DNA from: Macrosoma leucophasiata
Taxonomy: Eukaryota > Arthropoda > Insecta > Lepidoptera > Hedylidae
Direction of reading: 5' to 3'
Assembly: GCA_036365455.1 (NCBI GenBank)
Contig: JAWQUS010000016.1
Coordinates: 18,623,001-18,687,000 of the forward strand
Length of the DNA stretch: 64,000 bases
A model generated the notes under the pieces. That model was not told where the DNA came from. It saw only the letters and a program-made list of their open reading frames with translations, and ran no database searches. Shown here piece by piece: positions 54,490-64,000 of the stretch. Numbering within the stretch: the stretch's first letter is position 1; each line of letters begins with the position of its first letter. The translations under genes and the position numbers were made by a program.

Positions 54490-55449
54490 GAGAAAAAGAC
54501 CCTTGTTGTATGTACACCACTGTATAATATTTTTATATCCAAAATGAATACTTTGACAATGTAAACGAAAGATTCAGCTACAATAATTATTCATACTTAT
54601 GCATTTTCAATTTAAATCAGTTTGTTAATACAAAAGTGTTTCAATATTCAGAAAACGTAAATTGTCGGTCGAATGCACGCAATATCTATGAGCTTTATTG
54701 TTAACGAATAAGTAATTGGGAAGAAAAGCTCGGCAATTGCCTGTAAATTTTGACGTTTGACGATACCTAGGTAAGGTTGCCTATCAAAGTTGTCCGGGCC
54801 ACTTTTATGACTCATAATTATACTTCTTCCCAATTAAAAGGTGTGTTCAGAAAAATTAAGATGAACAAAAATTTCGTACGAGCAACGAATGAAGTGCTAA
54901 GTGAGTAAGGAAAGACGCCATTTTGTCTGTCAAATGTATTTATTTGAATAACGGGTGTATTTTACTATGTCGGATGACAGTAGTGGCAAACAAATGACAA
55001 GTAGGTTAGTCCGTTCTAGCCGAATTGGCTTTAATTAAGACATTAAGCAGTCCCTACATTTGTGCGCATACGAAGATTTGTAAGATCTTAATTGGTCTGA
55101 ACAACCTCATTATTTACGAGTATTCGTAGAGTAAACTATGGAAGTGATTCTATGAAATTGAATTCGACTATTGTGATGTGTGTGCCTATTCTGGGAGGTG
55201 CTAAAAGTAACGTAAGATGTTTAATTTGTATAAATTGTAATCATATACAAGTTTATTTCGCTTCAAGCTAATTTGAGTAAGAACAAAGATTGTTTCCTAA
55301 TTCGAGGAAAACGTCAAACAAATATTATTTGTTATACAACATACAAATAACATAATAATGTGATGTTTTTGTTATTTTAATATATTCCGCTGTTATTATT
55401 ACACGACTATGCTACACATTCGTAATTATAATAAAATTAAAGATGAAAC
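54490..55449. other. AT-rich intergenic sequence, nothing recognised
   Basis: No supported gene or element. Confidence 0.3.
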
Positions 55450-55915
55450 GGATATCCGGTAACTATTTGGTATCTGGCCTTTTTTGGTTTATATTTCCTA
55501 TTTATCCGGCCGGATATACGTATATCAAAGCAGGATAGGTATCAAAATTTCAGGGAATCGCGAAATTTTCATTAAATTTACAACATATTGTCTTTACCTT
55601 ACAAACAAAAATTTTAACCTAAAAATAATTTTAATTAGGCAACAATATTTTAATTAAAATAATTACGTTTACAAAGGAAAATTAAACCAATGACGTTTTG
55701 TTGCCGATTTAGCATTTGTGCCTTACATAGGTAGGTATATTCTGTTAAGTTTGACTACTGTGCTGCATTTGCTGACAATTGAGAATTAAATACAATATAA
55801 ACGTCATTATTACAATTAATTCGCTTTGTAAGTCAATTTCACCGATCTGTTGTCCCCGGATATCCGGTCATTCGACTTGAAGATCGGCCGGATATCCAGC
55901 AAACAATAATCCGTT
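55450..55915. mobile_element. GGATATCCGG-ended MITE-like element (family M)
   Basis: ACGGATATCCGGTAACTATT at the left and CGGCCGGATATCCAGCAAAC-AATAATCCG at the right, with further CCGGCCGGATATACG inside. Inverted, palindrome-rich ends around an AT-rich non-coding core. Boundaries approximate. Confidence 0.55.
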
Positions 55916-55970
55916 TTGTTTCATAATACTATCATAATTTTCTAAACAACATGTATAAACTATCAACGCA

Positions 55971-56219
55971 CTAAAACGATAAACGTTTCATACGATTTAT
56001 CAGGTCGAAACCCGGAATACCTTGAGGTCCACTAAACAATCTCACCCATCGGAGAGCAGACCGTGTGTGACGGTAAACACCATCACACACCTTAACAACC
56101 TTAGTGATCGCATGGGAGCGATCTTCTATGAACGAACGAGTTACCCAATTTGTAAACTTATTTTCCATTTTAATAGTTAATAACTCTGCGAAGAAGAAAT
56201 GAAATGCAACTTCAGTCAC
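55971..56219 (-). other. Unassigned 82-codon frame
   Basis: The frame from MTEVAFHFFFAELL to LINRMKRLSF has moderately mixed composition and includes VVKVCDGVYRHTRSALRWVR. A TTCGCAG just inside it could be a splice acceptor. I know of no family for it. It could be a fragment of a repeat or of an exon; not supported as a gene. Confidence 0.2.
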
Positions 56220-56824
56220 CAGTTGAAATTATTATTCCGGAATAATTAGTTAGTTTTGTATTATATTCTGCGCCTCGCTACATGCTACGAACACGCGAAT
56301 TTTCCGTGTTTTACGTTAAGGTAAATTAAAAATAATGAGCTTGATATTGTGCCCCTAAGCTATCTATAGTAGATAACATACAGATACTAACAAAGCTTAC
56401 ATAATAATCGCTAAACTCGCGCGTGGCACGGGAACGTCAAACCACAAAAATCCTTTATTAATTTTTAGAATAGAATAAAAGTAATCCGAAAATGCTTATT
56501 AATGATTGTAAGAACTAGATAAAAAATGGGAAAGACAATCTGATATCGTTCAAGACTAAAACGTAACCACGCACCGGTGTAATACATCTGTACTATTTTA
56601 TGCTAGTTGTAGTTACTTCATTTCAGTATATGTGATTTGAGATCTAGAATGAAATTATGCTCTTTTTAATATCGCTTTGGTGATAGGCTGACCATTGGTT
56701 TAATATAGACTGCGAATGCGAATGCAGATTGTTGTAGAACCCCAGTAAGATCAAGTCTGACCTACCTGACTGACCAAATAGTTCGAGCAACTGTAGGACG
56801 TTGAGGTCAAGAATTCGGAACCGG
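56220..56824. other. Intergenic sequence, nothing recognised
   Basis: 56735-56824 may already belong to the LINE fragment that follows. No frame is supported. Confidence 0.3.
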
Positions 56825-57238
56825 TATACATGAGTCGCTCACTATGGGCCTCATAAGAAGGCTCAAGGTCACTCAGAGAGCAATGGAGAGGGATGCTCGT
56901 AGTTTCTCTGCGAGATCGAATCAGAAACCAGGAGATCCGCATGAGAACCAAAGTAACCGACATAGCCCACCGAATAGCGAAACTCAAGTGGCAGTGGGCA
57001 GGGCACATAGCTCCCAGAACTGACGGCCGTTGGGGCATAAGAATTCTGGAGTGGCGACCGCGTACCGGAAGACGAAACGTAGGCAGGCCCCCCATGAGGT
57101 GGACCGACGACCTGGTGAAGGTCGCGGGCAATCGTTGGATGAGGGCGGCCCAGGACCGTTCGTTGTGGCATTCTTTGGGGGACGCCTTTGTTCAGCAGTG
57201 GACGTCTTTCGGCTGAAATGATGATGATGATGATGATA
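56825..57238 (+). pseudogene. RTE-type LINE, C-terminal fragment of ORF2
   Basis: 5'-truncated copy of the family at 47182-48476. The frame 56893-57216 reads VSLRDRIRNQEIRMRTKVTD, then AKLKWQWAGHIAPRTDGRWG and GRPPMRWTDDLVKVAGNRWM, ending VQQWTSFG and a stop. A frameshift near 56895 separates it from the upstream RRLKVTQRAMERD part. The 3' end is GAAATGATGATGATGATGAT. Being C-terminal only, it cannot have reverse transcriptase activity. Confidence 0.85.
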
Positions 57239-57265
57239 CATGCGGTGACATAGATAGGGGCGGCT

Positions 57266-57312
57266 GGGGCGGCCCACACATTTGAGGTGACCTCAAATGT
57301 GTGGGCCGCCCC
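57266..57312. repeat. Perfect 23-bp inverted repeat, 1-base centre
   Basis: GGGGCGGCCCACACATTTGA-GGT (57266-57288) and its exact complement (57290-57312) around a single G. GC-rich, directly after the LINE fragment. Confidence 0.95.
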
Positions 57313-57904
57313 CGCACCCTCTCTTTAAGTAACCCAAATTTGAGTTTCGCATTTTTAATACCACGGGGAGCCAGAGGCAGCATTTTCTCAAATAGGGGGG
57401 CACAACGGTGAAGAATGGAGAAATAAGATACAGGAGAATAGGAAGTATTTCCTTTTTTTTTTGCTCAGCCGCCCCGGGTGCCACCCATGTTAGCTACGCC
57501 AATGTATACATGTGTGAAGATAATGATGATTAGAAAAGGCACGAGAGGTGTATAAAAACAGGGATAGCTAGACGCACCACGCTCACTCCCTAAGATACGT
57601 ACATGTATACATACTAAAGAAACACTATCGCAATATTTTGATAACCCTATAGGCACGTGACGCGGATTTTATATGAGAAATACGTAAAGCCGCGGTGTCT
57701 TTGTTTGAATTTAGTGACATTTGTATGCGAACCGTCGGACGTGTCTGGACAGTTAGTTCCGACGAACTAGCTGTATGTAAGCTGGAATATCTACGTGGAT
57801 TAACTCCCGTCTATGGATCGTGTGGAATGACCTTTACCGACAAATTATGTTTTAAGAAGCCAGCTTTATGAAAATCATACTTAAGCTTATTTGCTTGTAT
57901 GCTC
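57313..57904. other. Intergenic sequence, nothing recognised
   Basis: 57355-57500 is G/C-patchy (GGGGGGCACAACGG, CAGCCGCCCCGGGTGCCACC) and may be an old repeat. No frame is supported. Confidence 0.3.
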
Positions 57905-58155
57905 ATATATAAAAATCAATTGCTGTCCGTTAGTCTCGCTAAAACTCGAGAACGCCTGCACCGATTTGACTAATTTTGTTGTTGAATGATTTTTGGAAGT
58001 CCAGGGAAGGTTTAAAAGATAAGAAAATATGAAAAAATTTAAGGGAAATAGTAAAAACCACAATTTCATTTTCCCATACAAATAGTCCGTATCTAGCAAA
58101 CCTTTGACACATTATTTCATTCTGAGGCAATTCGAAGTTTGCCGAATCGGCTAGT
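57905..58155 (-). repeat. Family B LINE-type 3' tail
   Basis: TATATAAAAATCAATTGCTG-TCCGTTAGTCTCGC at the left to GTTTGCCGAATCGGCTAGTA at the right, the complement of the 6612 copy. Confidence 0.8.
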
Positions 58156-60230
58156 AAGAAAATAAAAATACTTAATCTTTTTTAGCGTTTAAAGATCCTA
58201 TAAAACTTGTGAAAAACTTTATTATAGAAAAATTGTATAATTTGGTCCATGATAATAAATATAACAATAAACCATGATATTTAATGAAATTGACATAGTT
58301 TTATATTTCATCAAATTTATTTAGGACGACATTATTTGGGAGATGGAAGATTAGATTATAAACTGGAGGTGTTTCACCAAGACCTTACGATGGTTGTCGT
58401 GTTTTATCGACGATGACATAGCGTGCCTAATGTATTGTGTAGCACAGTAGGTACAAATATTTTTATGTTCAAGAATTTATGATTGAGTTATAGGAACCTA
58501 CTTAATTATTATGTTTTTATGATTTCGGATATAAATATTTCTTCAGTCATAAGCTGTAACATTTACCTATATTGACAACGGACTTCGTTATAAAATGTCA
58601 AAAATATTACCTACTACCGATCGACGGATCGCGTAAATATTCCTAATAAATATGTATTATTTTACGTAATGGAACCAGCTTGGCTTTTAAATTATAAGTG
58701 AGTTTCGAAACTCTCGGAGTGGTAGTGTGAGAATAACCGGGCATGGCAGACCAATGTTTTTGGAAACACCGATCTACGCAGTAAATAAAATATTGTTATC
58801 TTCTATTTGATATTTACAATTTCAATGGAATTCTAAACGTTTTATCTGAATAATGTACATAAATAAAAAAACTGTTTCCCGTTTTCGATGAAAACTTGTA
58901 ATATATTGCTACTACTTATCAGTTTGGTATGTTTGTATCGCTAGCAATTATAGAATGCATGTTCAATATTAATTATTTTTGAGTGAATAGAGCCGGTTCT
59001 TGCCGAATCAGATAATGAAATCACTCAAGTGAATCAATGAATCAATCAAGATTTCCGCCGCAACGTCTCATTGTTTCAATAAACTCTTGAAATTCATTCA
59101 TACATGTCATCTTACATAATACATCACCTGCAAGACTTTTCCGGGTAGAAATAGCTTTTTAAAATGCATCCAATTCATTAGGAACTTAATAAATACATTC
59201 TATGACCTATTTCTGACAACGCACCAAAAGACCTTCGTGAATGTACAGTTATGGTGATAAAAATCTTATTTTTACGGGTCAAGTTGACTGTCGAAATAAC
59301 GTCTTCCGACCTGGTGATCTAGGGGGGTATATATATATTGGATGCTTATATATTTTTTGCCATTGTGTAGCTGTTATTAAAATTTTAAGCTTAATGCCAA
59401 TATTTGTAAGAAATATAAATCTGAGTAGCTATAAGGTAGGTAGCTTCTTTTATTAGCGAAAAATATGAATTATCAAATTGGTTCGCAAACTATGTTGATA
59501 TTACATTAATTATAAAAAAATATGTAAATACCTTAGTCTTACAAATATTTTAATAAATGTATAAATTTAGTATGTACGTAAATATTATTGTATTTAGTTT
59601 AATACTTGCCTTATTTTAGTTGTACGTTAAGTTTTTGACTGATTGATTTTAACTGATCTACGTATTGTAATTATAGGATTTTTTTTACACTCAGTGCATT
59701 TCTTTACGGAGTCAATGCGAATGTTTTGAACGCTATTTTAGGTACAAGAAAATAATAGTCAACTATATTTAAGATGGATTAGTGAGTAGATTAACTTATT
59801 AGCACTCGATCAATTTAGAACAGTCGTTATTTTTTATTTATCTGTCTATATAGCATAGCATTAATTCAAGTGTTTCCCGGATGTCGTGTCATGAATACAA
59901 TTGTCAGCTTATTTTCCCACTAATCCGTCTCGTCGCGTAGAATTATTGTTGTAAATACGTATAGTTATTACAAATGTCCGTTTTTAACTGTTTATCATGG
60001 TAATCTACACTGTATACATACGTTTGTTGTATGATTGAATTTTAACTGTTACGATGTATGGTGGTATGTCATTAAATATTAAAATGAGATTTTAAAATTA
60101 CGTTTTATTTGTTTTTGACCTGACTCAATTTATTTTAAAAATATACCTAATTTTAAATCATGGGAAAAAATATGAAGAGAATGAAAGTAAATCTCGGTCT
60201 CCATCCATGTCCGATCTTATGCCGTGGCGT
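58156..60230. other. AT-rich intergenic sequence, nothing recognised
   Basis: No exon, RNA or element was recognised in this 2-kb stretch. Confidence 0.35.
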
Positions 60231-60264
60231 GAACACATAGACATCCAAATTCGAAACATCTCTC

Positions 60265-60340
60265 ACAGTGCGTTGTGTGATCGAACCTGCGACCTCGGAT
60301 TAGTCGTCGCTCACCGCTGGACGAGCTGGGTCGTGGCTCG
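60265..60340 (-). repeat. tRNA-like SINE head (family S2)
   Basis: On the reverse strand CCACGACCCAGCTCGTCCAG (A-box region) and GGTCGCAGGTTCGATCACAC (B box) mark a tRNA-derived head like 11595 and 37895. Confidence 0.55.
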
Positions 60341-60439
60341 TCGCATGCGAGTAAATGTCTGAAATATAAATTCAGTGTCAATCCACTGCTTGATTCTTGA
60401 TCCAGTCATAAAATTCGGTAATTGAGGGTCACCGACATG

Positions 60440-60700
60440 TTTCACGCATTCTGATTATTTATAACGGCAGAGCACCTTGCTAGAGCTACGTGTTTCGGGT
60501 TTTACACGACATTGCCCCAGAATAACACGTCGAGATTTCTCGGTATCACCGCTTCGAGTATTTCGGAATCGGAGAGGATTCCGGGAAAACGTTGGCCTCT
60601 TCACGCGTGGCCTCCCCCTCTTCCCCGCCAGATATAAGGCCTTTACGCGCGCTATGGCTGAACGTAATTTAAAAAAATATATTTACCTAATAAAAATTTA
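60440..60700 (+). other. GC-rich island with a 74-codon frame
   Basis: The frame 60477-60701 (MLELRVSGFTRHCPRITRRD to LFPARYKAFTRAMAERN) is Arg-rich and lies in a GC-rich patch within AT-rich DNA. No domain is recognised. It is preceded by no clear promoter. It could be an exon of an unknown gene or a repeat. Confidence 0.2.
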
Positions 60701-61150
60701 ACAAATAATTTATTTCCATTACACAATCACATATGTAGTTTTCACACATTTTGAGTATTGAGTCTCCTTTTAATTTGCTTGTGCTAGGAGAATCCGCTCT
60801 TTTCTAATTACAAACATACATTAACTGTTATACCTATTAATTGCCTATTAATGATCAAACACACCACAAATTATAAACTTTGACTTGTTATTAGAGGGTC
60901 GTGTTGTATTTGCTACTCGTGTAGTAGGTACCTAATGGTTTCCTCTTCGTGGAAAAGGAAATTACAGGTACATTTTTAGAAAAGTGCTGTTTCTATTATC
61001 TCATCCCACCTTTAAATTGTGATGGATGTGGTTGTTAATTTTCTTCGTAATGTTTAAATTATTTATATGTTACACTGGTATAATCATAGATTTATTATCT
61101 ACGGTATAATCATTACATACCAATGAAACATTTTAATGTAATTCAGATAA
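60701..61150. other. AT-rich intergenic sequence, nothing recognised
   Basis: No gene or element could be defined here. Confidence 0.3.
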
Positions 61151-61195
61151 CGTAACGTAACTGCACGCCTGTAATCACCGAAGGGTAATTGAAGA
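61151..61195 (-). repeat. Family S SINE, 3'-end fragment
   Basis: ACGTAACTGCACGCCTGTAA-TCACCGAAGGG is the reversed 3' terminus of family S. Confidence 0.6.
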
Positions 61196-61204
61196 AGGGA
61201 TTAT

Positions 61205-61555
61205 TTATCATCATCATTTCAGCCAAAAGACGGCCACTGCTGGACAAAGGCCTCCCCCAAAGATTGCCATAACGAACGGTCCTGGGCCGCCCTCATCCAG
61301 CAATTGCCCGCGACCTTAACTAGGTCGTCGGTCCATCTTGTGGAGGGCCTGCCTACGCTTCGTCTTCCGCTACGCAGTTGCCATTCCAGAACTTGCTCCA
61401 ACGGCCGTCAGTTCTTCGAGCTATGTGCCCTGCCCACTGCCACTTAAGTCTTGCAATTCGGTGAGCTATGTCGATAACTTTGGTTCTCATGTGGATCTTC
61501 GATCTCGCAGAGAACCTCCGAGCATAGCTCTCTCCGTTACTCTCTGAGCCTTCTT
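61205..61555 (-). pseudogene. RTE-type LINE, C-terminal fragment of ORF2
   Basis: Reverse-strand relative of 56825-57238. The frame 61219-61401 reads VLEWQLRSGRRSVGRPSTRW, TDDLVKVAGNCWMRAAQDRS, ending VQQWPSFG. The region continues upstream, with frame breaks, to about 61555. The tail TCATCATCATTTCAGCC at 61208 is the complement of the GATGATGA end. 5'-truncated. Confidence 0.8.
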
Positions 61556-61667
61556 ATGAATGTAAAAAATTATAATAAAATGGGTTAGGTATATGGTGGC
61601 ATGTAGGATCAATTATTTAATTTCATAAATTCACTCTCATGTGTTACTGCGACAAATAAAATATTAC

Positions 61668-61750
61668 AACCTCGAAGGGGTAGGTAGAGGTAAATGCATA
61701 CATTCAAGCATACATGATGCCTACCATTAGACTACTGAGGCAGTTCCAAT
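61668..61750 (-). repeat. Family S SINE, internally deleted fragment
   Basis: CTCGAAGGGGTAGGTAGAGG-TAAATGCAT joins almost directly to the head remnant CTACCATTAGACTACTGAGG. The body is lost. Confidence 0.6.
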
Positions 61751-61908
61751 TTAGGATAAGAGAAGTGAATTCCGATAATTACGAAATATTTATTGTACTT
61801 AGATACCTACCTACTCAGTACAAATTATATCTACTAGGTATTACCCATCACTCAACTACAATCGTACCTACTTAAGTCCCGCTAGACTAAAGGAATGTCG
61901 TTAGTCTG

Positions 61909-61962
61909 GGACGTAACTTTACGCTTCTTATCTCCGAAGGGGTAGGCAGAGGTAAATGAAGT
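61909..61962 (-). repeat. Family S SINE, 3'-end fragment
   Basis: ACGTAACTTTACGCTTCTTA, then CCGAAGGGGTAGGCAGAGGT. Confidence 0.6.
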
Positions 61963-62317
61963 ACATGTCACATTGACGGTAAAATGAAATGCCTAGTCTT
62001 TTTGTCTTTTATCATATTCTTCTAAAGACTAAAACAGGAGGGAGACAGATCGTAGTGAGTAGTGACCATGTAGTGGAGATGTGGTTTGAGACTATTATTC
62101 TTTAACTTTGGTCTGCTTTGGTCTGTGGTGCTGTTTGTTGATGTTAATTTGACAGTTGACCATTGACATTGATTTGTTTGTTGTCAATTGTGACGTTTTG
62201 TGTTTTTTCTGTGTTGTGTTGGTGCTCTTCTTGAATTTCTTGTTTTATAATGGACTTGAAATTGTTGAAATACTTTTAGTTTCCTTTTTTTAAATTTCTC
62301 CTTTTCTAAATAAAAGT
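61963..62317 (+). promoter_or_regulatory. Probable WDR13 promoter and 5' UTR
   Basis: Lies between the last SINE fragment and the WDR13 start codon. It is T-rich, with no convincing TATA box. The start site cannot be placed from sequence alone. The context before ATG (AAAAGTATGG) has G at +4. Confidence 0.4.
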
Positions 62318-62399
62318 ATGGCGGCTGCATTTCAACAGCAAATATTTGCTTTAGACGCTCGTTTCAATGCATACCGAGCGCCCGGGAACCCAAATTTTA
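62318..62399 (+). CDS. WDR13: WDR13 (WD repeat protein 13), coding exon 1
   Basis: First coding exon of the conserved WD40-repeat protein WDR13. ATG at 62318 opens MAAAFQQQIFALDARFNAYR then APGNPNF, matching the animal WDR13 N-terminus (MAA..QQ.LA.DAR.NAYR). The exon ends TTTTA|GTAAGT with one codon base carried over; the AA at the start of exon 2 completes AAA (Lys). The ATG was chosen because the family begins at this Met and the frame before it is not conserved. In vertebrates WDR13 is largely nuclear, with a C-terminal WD40 propeller (family knowledge); that part is outside this window. RTE and SINE fragments lie within 1.2 kb upstream. Confidence 0.95.
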
Positions 62400-62477
62400 G
62401 TAAGTAGCGTGAATTCCAAAAAGGTTTCTTCAGTTTGGAGACAAAAACTTCAATTTTGAAATGGAATTATGTTTCAG

Positions 62478-62533
62478 AAACCCTTTATATACGACGCCGT
62501 AGTCAATTACTACGAGAAAATGCTAAATTCAAG
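62478..62533 (+). CDS. WDR13: WDR13, coding exon 2
   Basis: A 56-nt exon between GTTTCAG and AAG|GTTCGT. Reads (K)TLYIRRRSQLLRENAKFK. YIRRRSQLLRENAK is the most conserved N-terminal string of WDR13 in animals, which fixes the gene identity. It ends in phase 0. The intron before it is 78 bp. Confidence 0.95.
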
Positions 62534-62610
62534 GTTCGTTCGTCGTCCAAATGAAGTTTTGTATGGTAGGACAATGTTGAAGTTGAATCCATTTTATTAT
62601 ATGCTTTCAG

Positions 62611-62730
62611 GATATTGAGACAATAAAAAAATATATAAACATCCGTAGTCAGCTACTGCAGAAGAGGTATGGCGTTCAGGATAATATATCCATCAGCTCA
62701 TCATCCTCCAGGCAAAGATCCAGCAGCAAG
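62611..62730 (+). CDS. WDR13: WDR13, coding exon 3
   Basis: Exactly 40 codons between GCTTTCAG and AAG|GTGAGC: DIETIKKYINIRSQLLQKRY then GVQDNISISSSSSRQRSSSK. LR.QLL.QRYG is kept in the family after the RRRSQLL segment. A Ser-rich end follows, in the linker that separates the N-terminus from the propeller. Phase 0 at both ends. Confidence 0.93.
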
Positions 62731-62954
62731 GTGAGCAAAACCTGTGTTTTTGTATGTATGTATCTTCACGCCAGGCAGAGAGTGTAGAGCGCCAGATATA
62801 CCTCTCATGACTCATCTACCATCATCATTCTCTTCATACCTACATGTGTTTTTGTCATTGACAAAATCACTATATTGACTGTTCATTCAAATTTAAATGG
62901 GTACAATGAGTCTGAGAAGTATAATCTTGTGAGCACAAGAGGTTTAGACAAATT

Positions 62955-63034
62955 ACATGTAAGTGTTTGCATGTATGCTTGAATGCATGCATTTGCCTCT
63001 GTCTACCCCTTCAGAGATTACAGGCGTGAAGTTA
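62955..63034 (+). repeat. Family S SINE, 3' fragment
   Basis: GCATGTATGCTTGAATGCAT, CATTTGCCTCTGTCTACCCC and GATTACAGGCGTGAAGTTAC: the 3' third of the SINE in + orientation, directly abutting family C. Confidence 0.8.
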
Positions 63035-63037
63035 CTT

Positions 63038-63653
63038 TTTAGGGTTCCGTACCTTAAAAGGAAAAAAGAAACCCTTATAGGATCACTCGTGCGTCTGTCT
63101 GTCTGTCTGTCTGTCCGTCTGTCACAGCCAATTTGCTCTGAAACCACTCGACCGAATGAGTTGAAATTTGATGAATATATGTAAATTGGTGACCCAAAGA
63201 TGAACACGTCAAGTAAAATAATAAATTTGAAACAGGGGGCCACTATCAAGGGGGTTAATCAGAAAATTAAAAAAAAAATCGTAAACTGTGTCGTGTGACA
63301 TATCAAATGAAAGAGGTTGTTGTCAGCATCTCAGATATATATTTTTTTATAATTTTTGCATAAACATATTTGAAGTTATTTAAGAAAAACGACGAAAATT
63401 GACCATTCCCCCCCCCTATCTCCGAAACTACTGCACTGCAACTTAAAATTTTGAAAAAAATGTGGAAAATAGTTCTTTGCCTATAGATTACTGGAAAACC
63501 TATAAGAAGAAATCGAAAATTTTTAATAATATAACCCCCCCTGCTGGTACCACTGTAACCGCTATGTCCCTGCATTTTAAATCAGTAATATTTTCGAAAA
63601 TATTTATTTAAATTACGGAACCCTTACCACGCGAGTCGCACACCGTTTTTTTT
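63038..63653 (+). repeat. Family C repeat, long variant
   Basis: TTTTAGGGTTCCGTACCTTA at the left, a (GTCT)n run at about 63092-63122, then ATTACGGAACCCTTACCACG, GAGTCGCACACCG and a T-run at the right. It has the same architecture as 4746-5373 but a different interior. Confidence 0.7.
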
Positions 63654-63911
63654 TATTACTTTAGCAACACACTCTCTTTGTGGTCAGTCAATGGGCAATC
63701 AAAGAAATTGAATGGTTCAAAATATGTGATCCAAACTCTCAAAATTGAAGCTAATTTTGAGCTGTCTTGATATACCTATAGCTATAACTGCGTGTTAATG
63801 GCCTAAAGTCAGATATCCTATCCTTAAAAAAATCTATTTACATTATTATGTGTACTGTTTTTCTTTTAACATTCAGGTAGGTATTTATTTTTTGGGTATA
63901 AAAAATTACAG

Positions 63912-64000
63912 GCCAGTCTGGTGCCAGAAGAGCCAACACCAACCAGTTCAAAAAAGAAAAATGATATGACAATATCTGAGAATTATGCATTTTCTGGAGT
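63912..64000 (+). CDS. WDR13: WDR13, coding exon 4 (runs off the window)
   Basis: The acceptor TTACAG is followed in phase 0 by ASLVPEEPTPTSSKKKNDMT then ISENYAFSGV, cut by the window end. S(E)ENYAF.G is the conserved lead-in to the first WD repeat in WDR13 (vertebrates have LSENYAFAG). The WD40 propeller must lie to the right. Confidence 0.93.

Larger units (their letters stand above)
62731..63911 (+). other. WDR13 intron 3 with three repeat fragments
   Basis: A 1181-bp intron (GTGAGC...TTACAG). It contains a GTATGTATCTTCACGCC fragment (62752-62800), a family S 3' end (62955-63034) and a family C copy (63038-63653). A small extra exon cannot be excluded, since the vertebrate linker here is longer. 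Confidence 0.8.

Noticed and set aside
56869..57279. A 136-codon reverse-strand frame, the longest in the window
   Set aside because: It is the antisense of the RTE-type LINE C-terminal fragment at 56825-57238, whose sense protein is recognisable.
63092..63122. (TCTG)n and similar tetranucleotide runs, also at 4797-4829 and 10358-10375, as stand-alone microsatellites
   Set aside because: They occur at fixed positions inside family C repeats or RTE tails and are part of those elements.
1..64000. CRISPR arrays, operons, bacterial promoters or phage genes
   Set aside because: The organism is clearly a eukaryote with spliced genes; the repeats are dispersed, not regularly spaced.

Overview
The window looks like nuclear DNA of a moth or butterfly (Lepidoptera). 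It is AT-rich, dotted with lepidopteran-style GTAGGTAC/GTACCTAC strings, and packed with mariner, hAT, RTE-type LINE and SINE debris. The only host coding sequence I can support is intron-split exons of two conserved eukaryotic genes, both on the + strand. There is nothing bacterial here: no operons, CRISPR or phage. Almost all open frames in the window are chance frames or lie in transposon relics.

Host genes. (1) The 3' end of the WASH complex subunit 1 gene (WASH1/washc1): an exon at 24784-24928 encodes the actin-binding WH2 motif, and the terminal exon at 50345-50536 encodes the connector and acidic tail. They are separated by a phase-0 intron of about 25.4 kb. I found no upstream WASH exon in 1-24783. 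(2) The 5' end of WDR13: coding exons at 62318-62399, 62478-62533, 62611-62730 and 63912-64000, the last running off the window. All exon phases agree and the N-terminus matches the animal WDR13 family closely. The genes lie head to tail, about 11.8 kb apart.

Repeats, left to right. 1-24783 (upstream of the WH2 exon): foldback MITEs (1507-1746, 2577-2835, 5521-5695), several RTE-type 3' tails including an inverted pair at 10244-10962, a 5S-rRNA-like SINE at 11235-11580, many copies of a ~285-bp poly(A)-tailed repeat here called family A, tRNA-headed SINEs, a stand-alone tRNA-like sequence at 21219-21293, and a broken mariner at 23418-24612 sitting inside an AGGGTTCCGTA-ended repeat. 24929-50344 (the WASH intron): a second, better preserved mariner (32393-33671), a local array of duplicated TATA-bearing blocks (38025-39138), ATCGAT-rich elements, and a four-layer nest at 45940-49277 (a foldback element split by a hAT element with a perfect 8-bp target duplication, itself holding a SINE and a dead RTE-type reverse transcriptase gene). 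50537-62317 (between the genes): more family A copies, two RTE C-terminal fragments, a small 134-bp MITE and other relics.

A pattern that standard categories do not explain is a set of perfect inverted repeats (arms 16-32 bp) with spacers of only 1-9 bases, four of them exactly 5 bases. Two lie inside copies of the same tRNA-headed SINE. They look like recent template-switch (snap-back) events rather than transposon ends. I did not see a new protein-coding system in this window.
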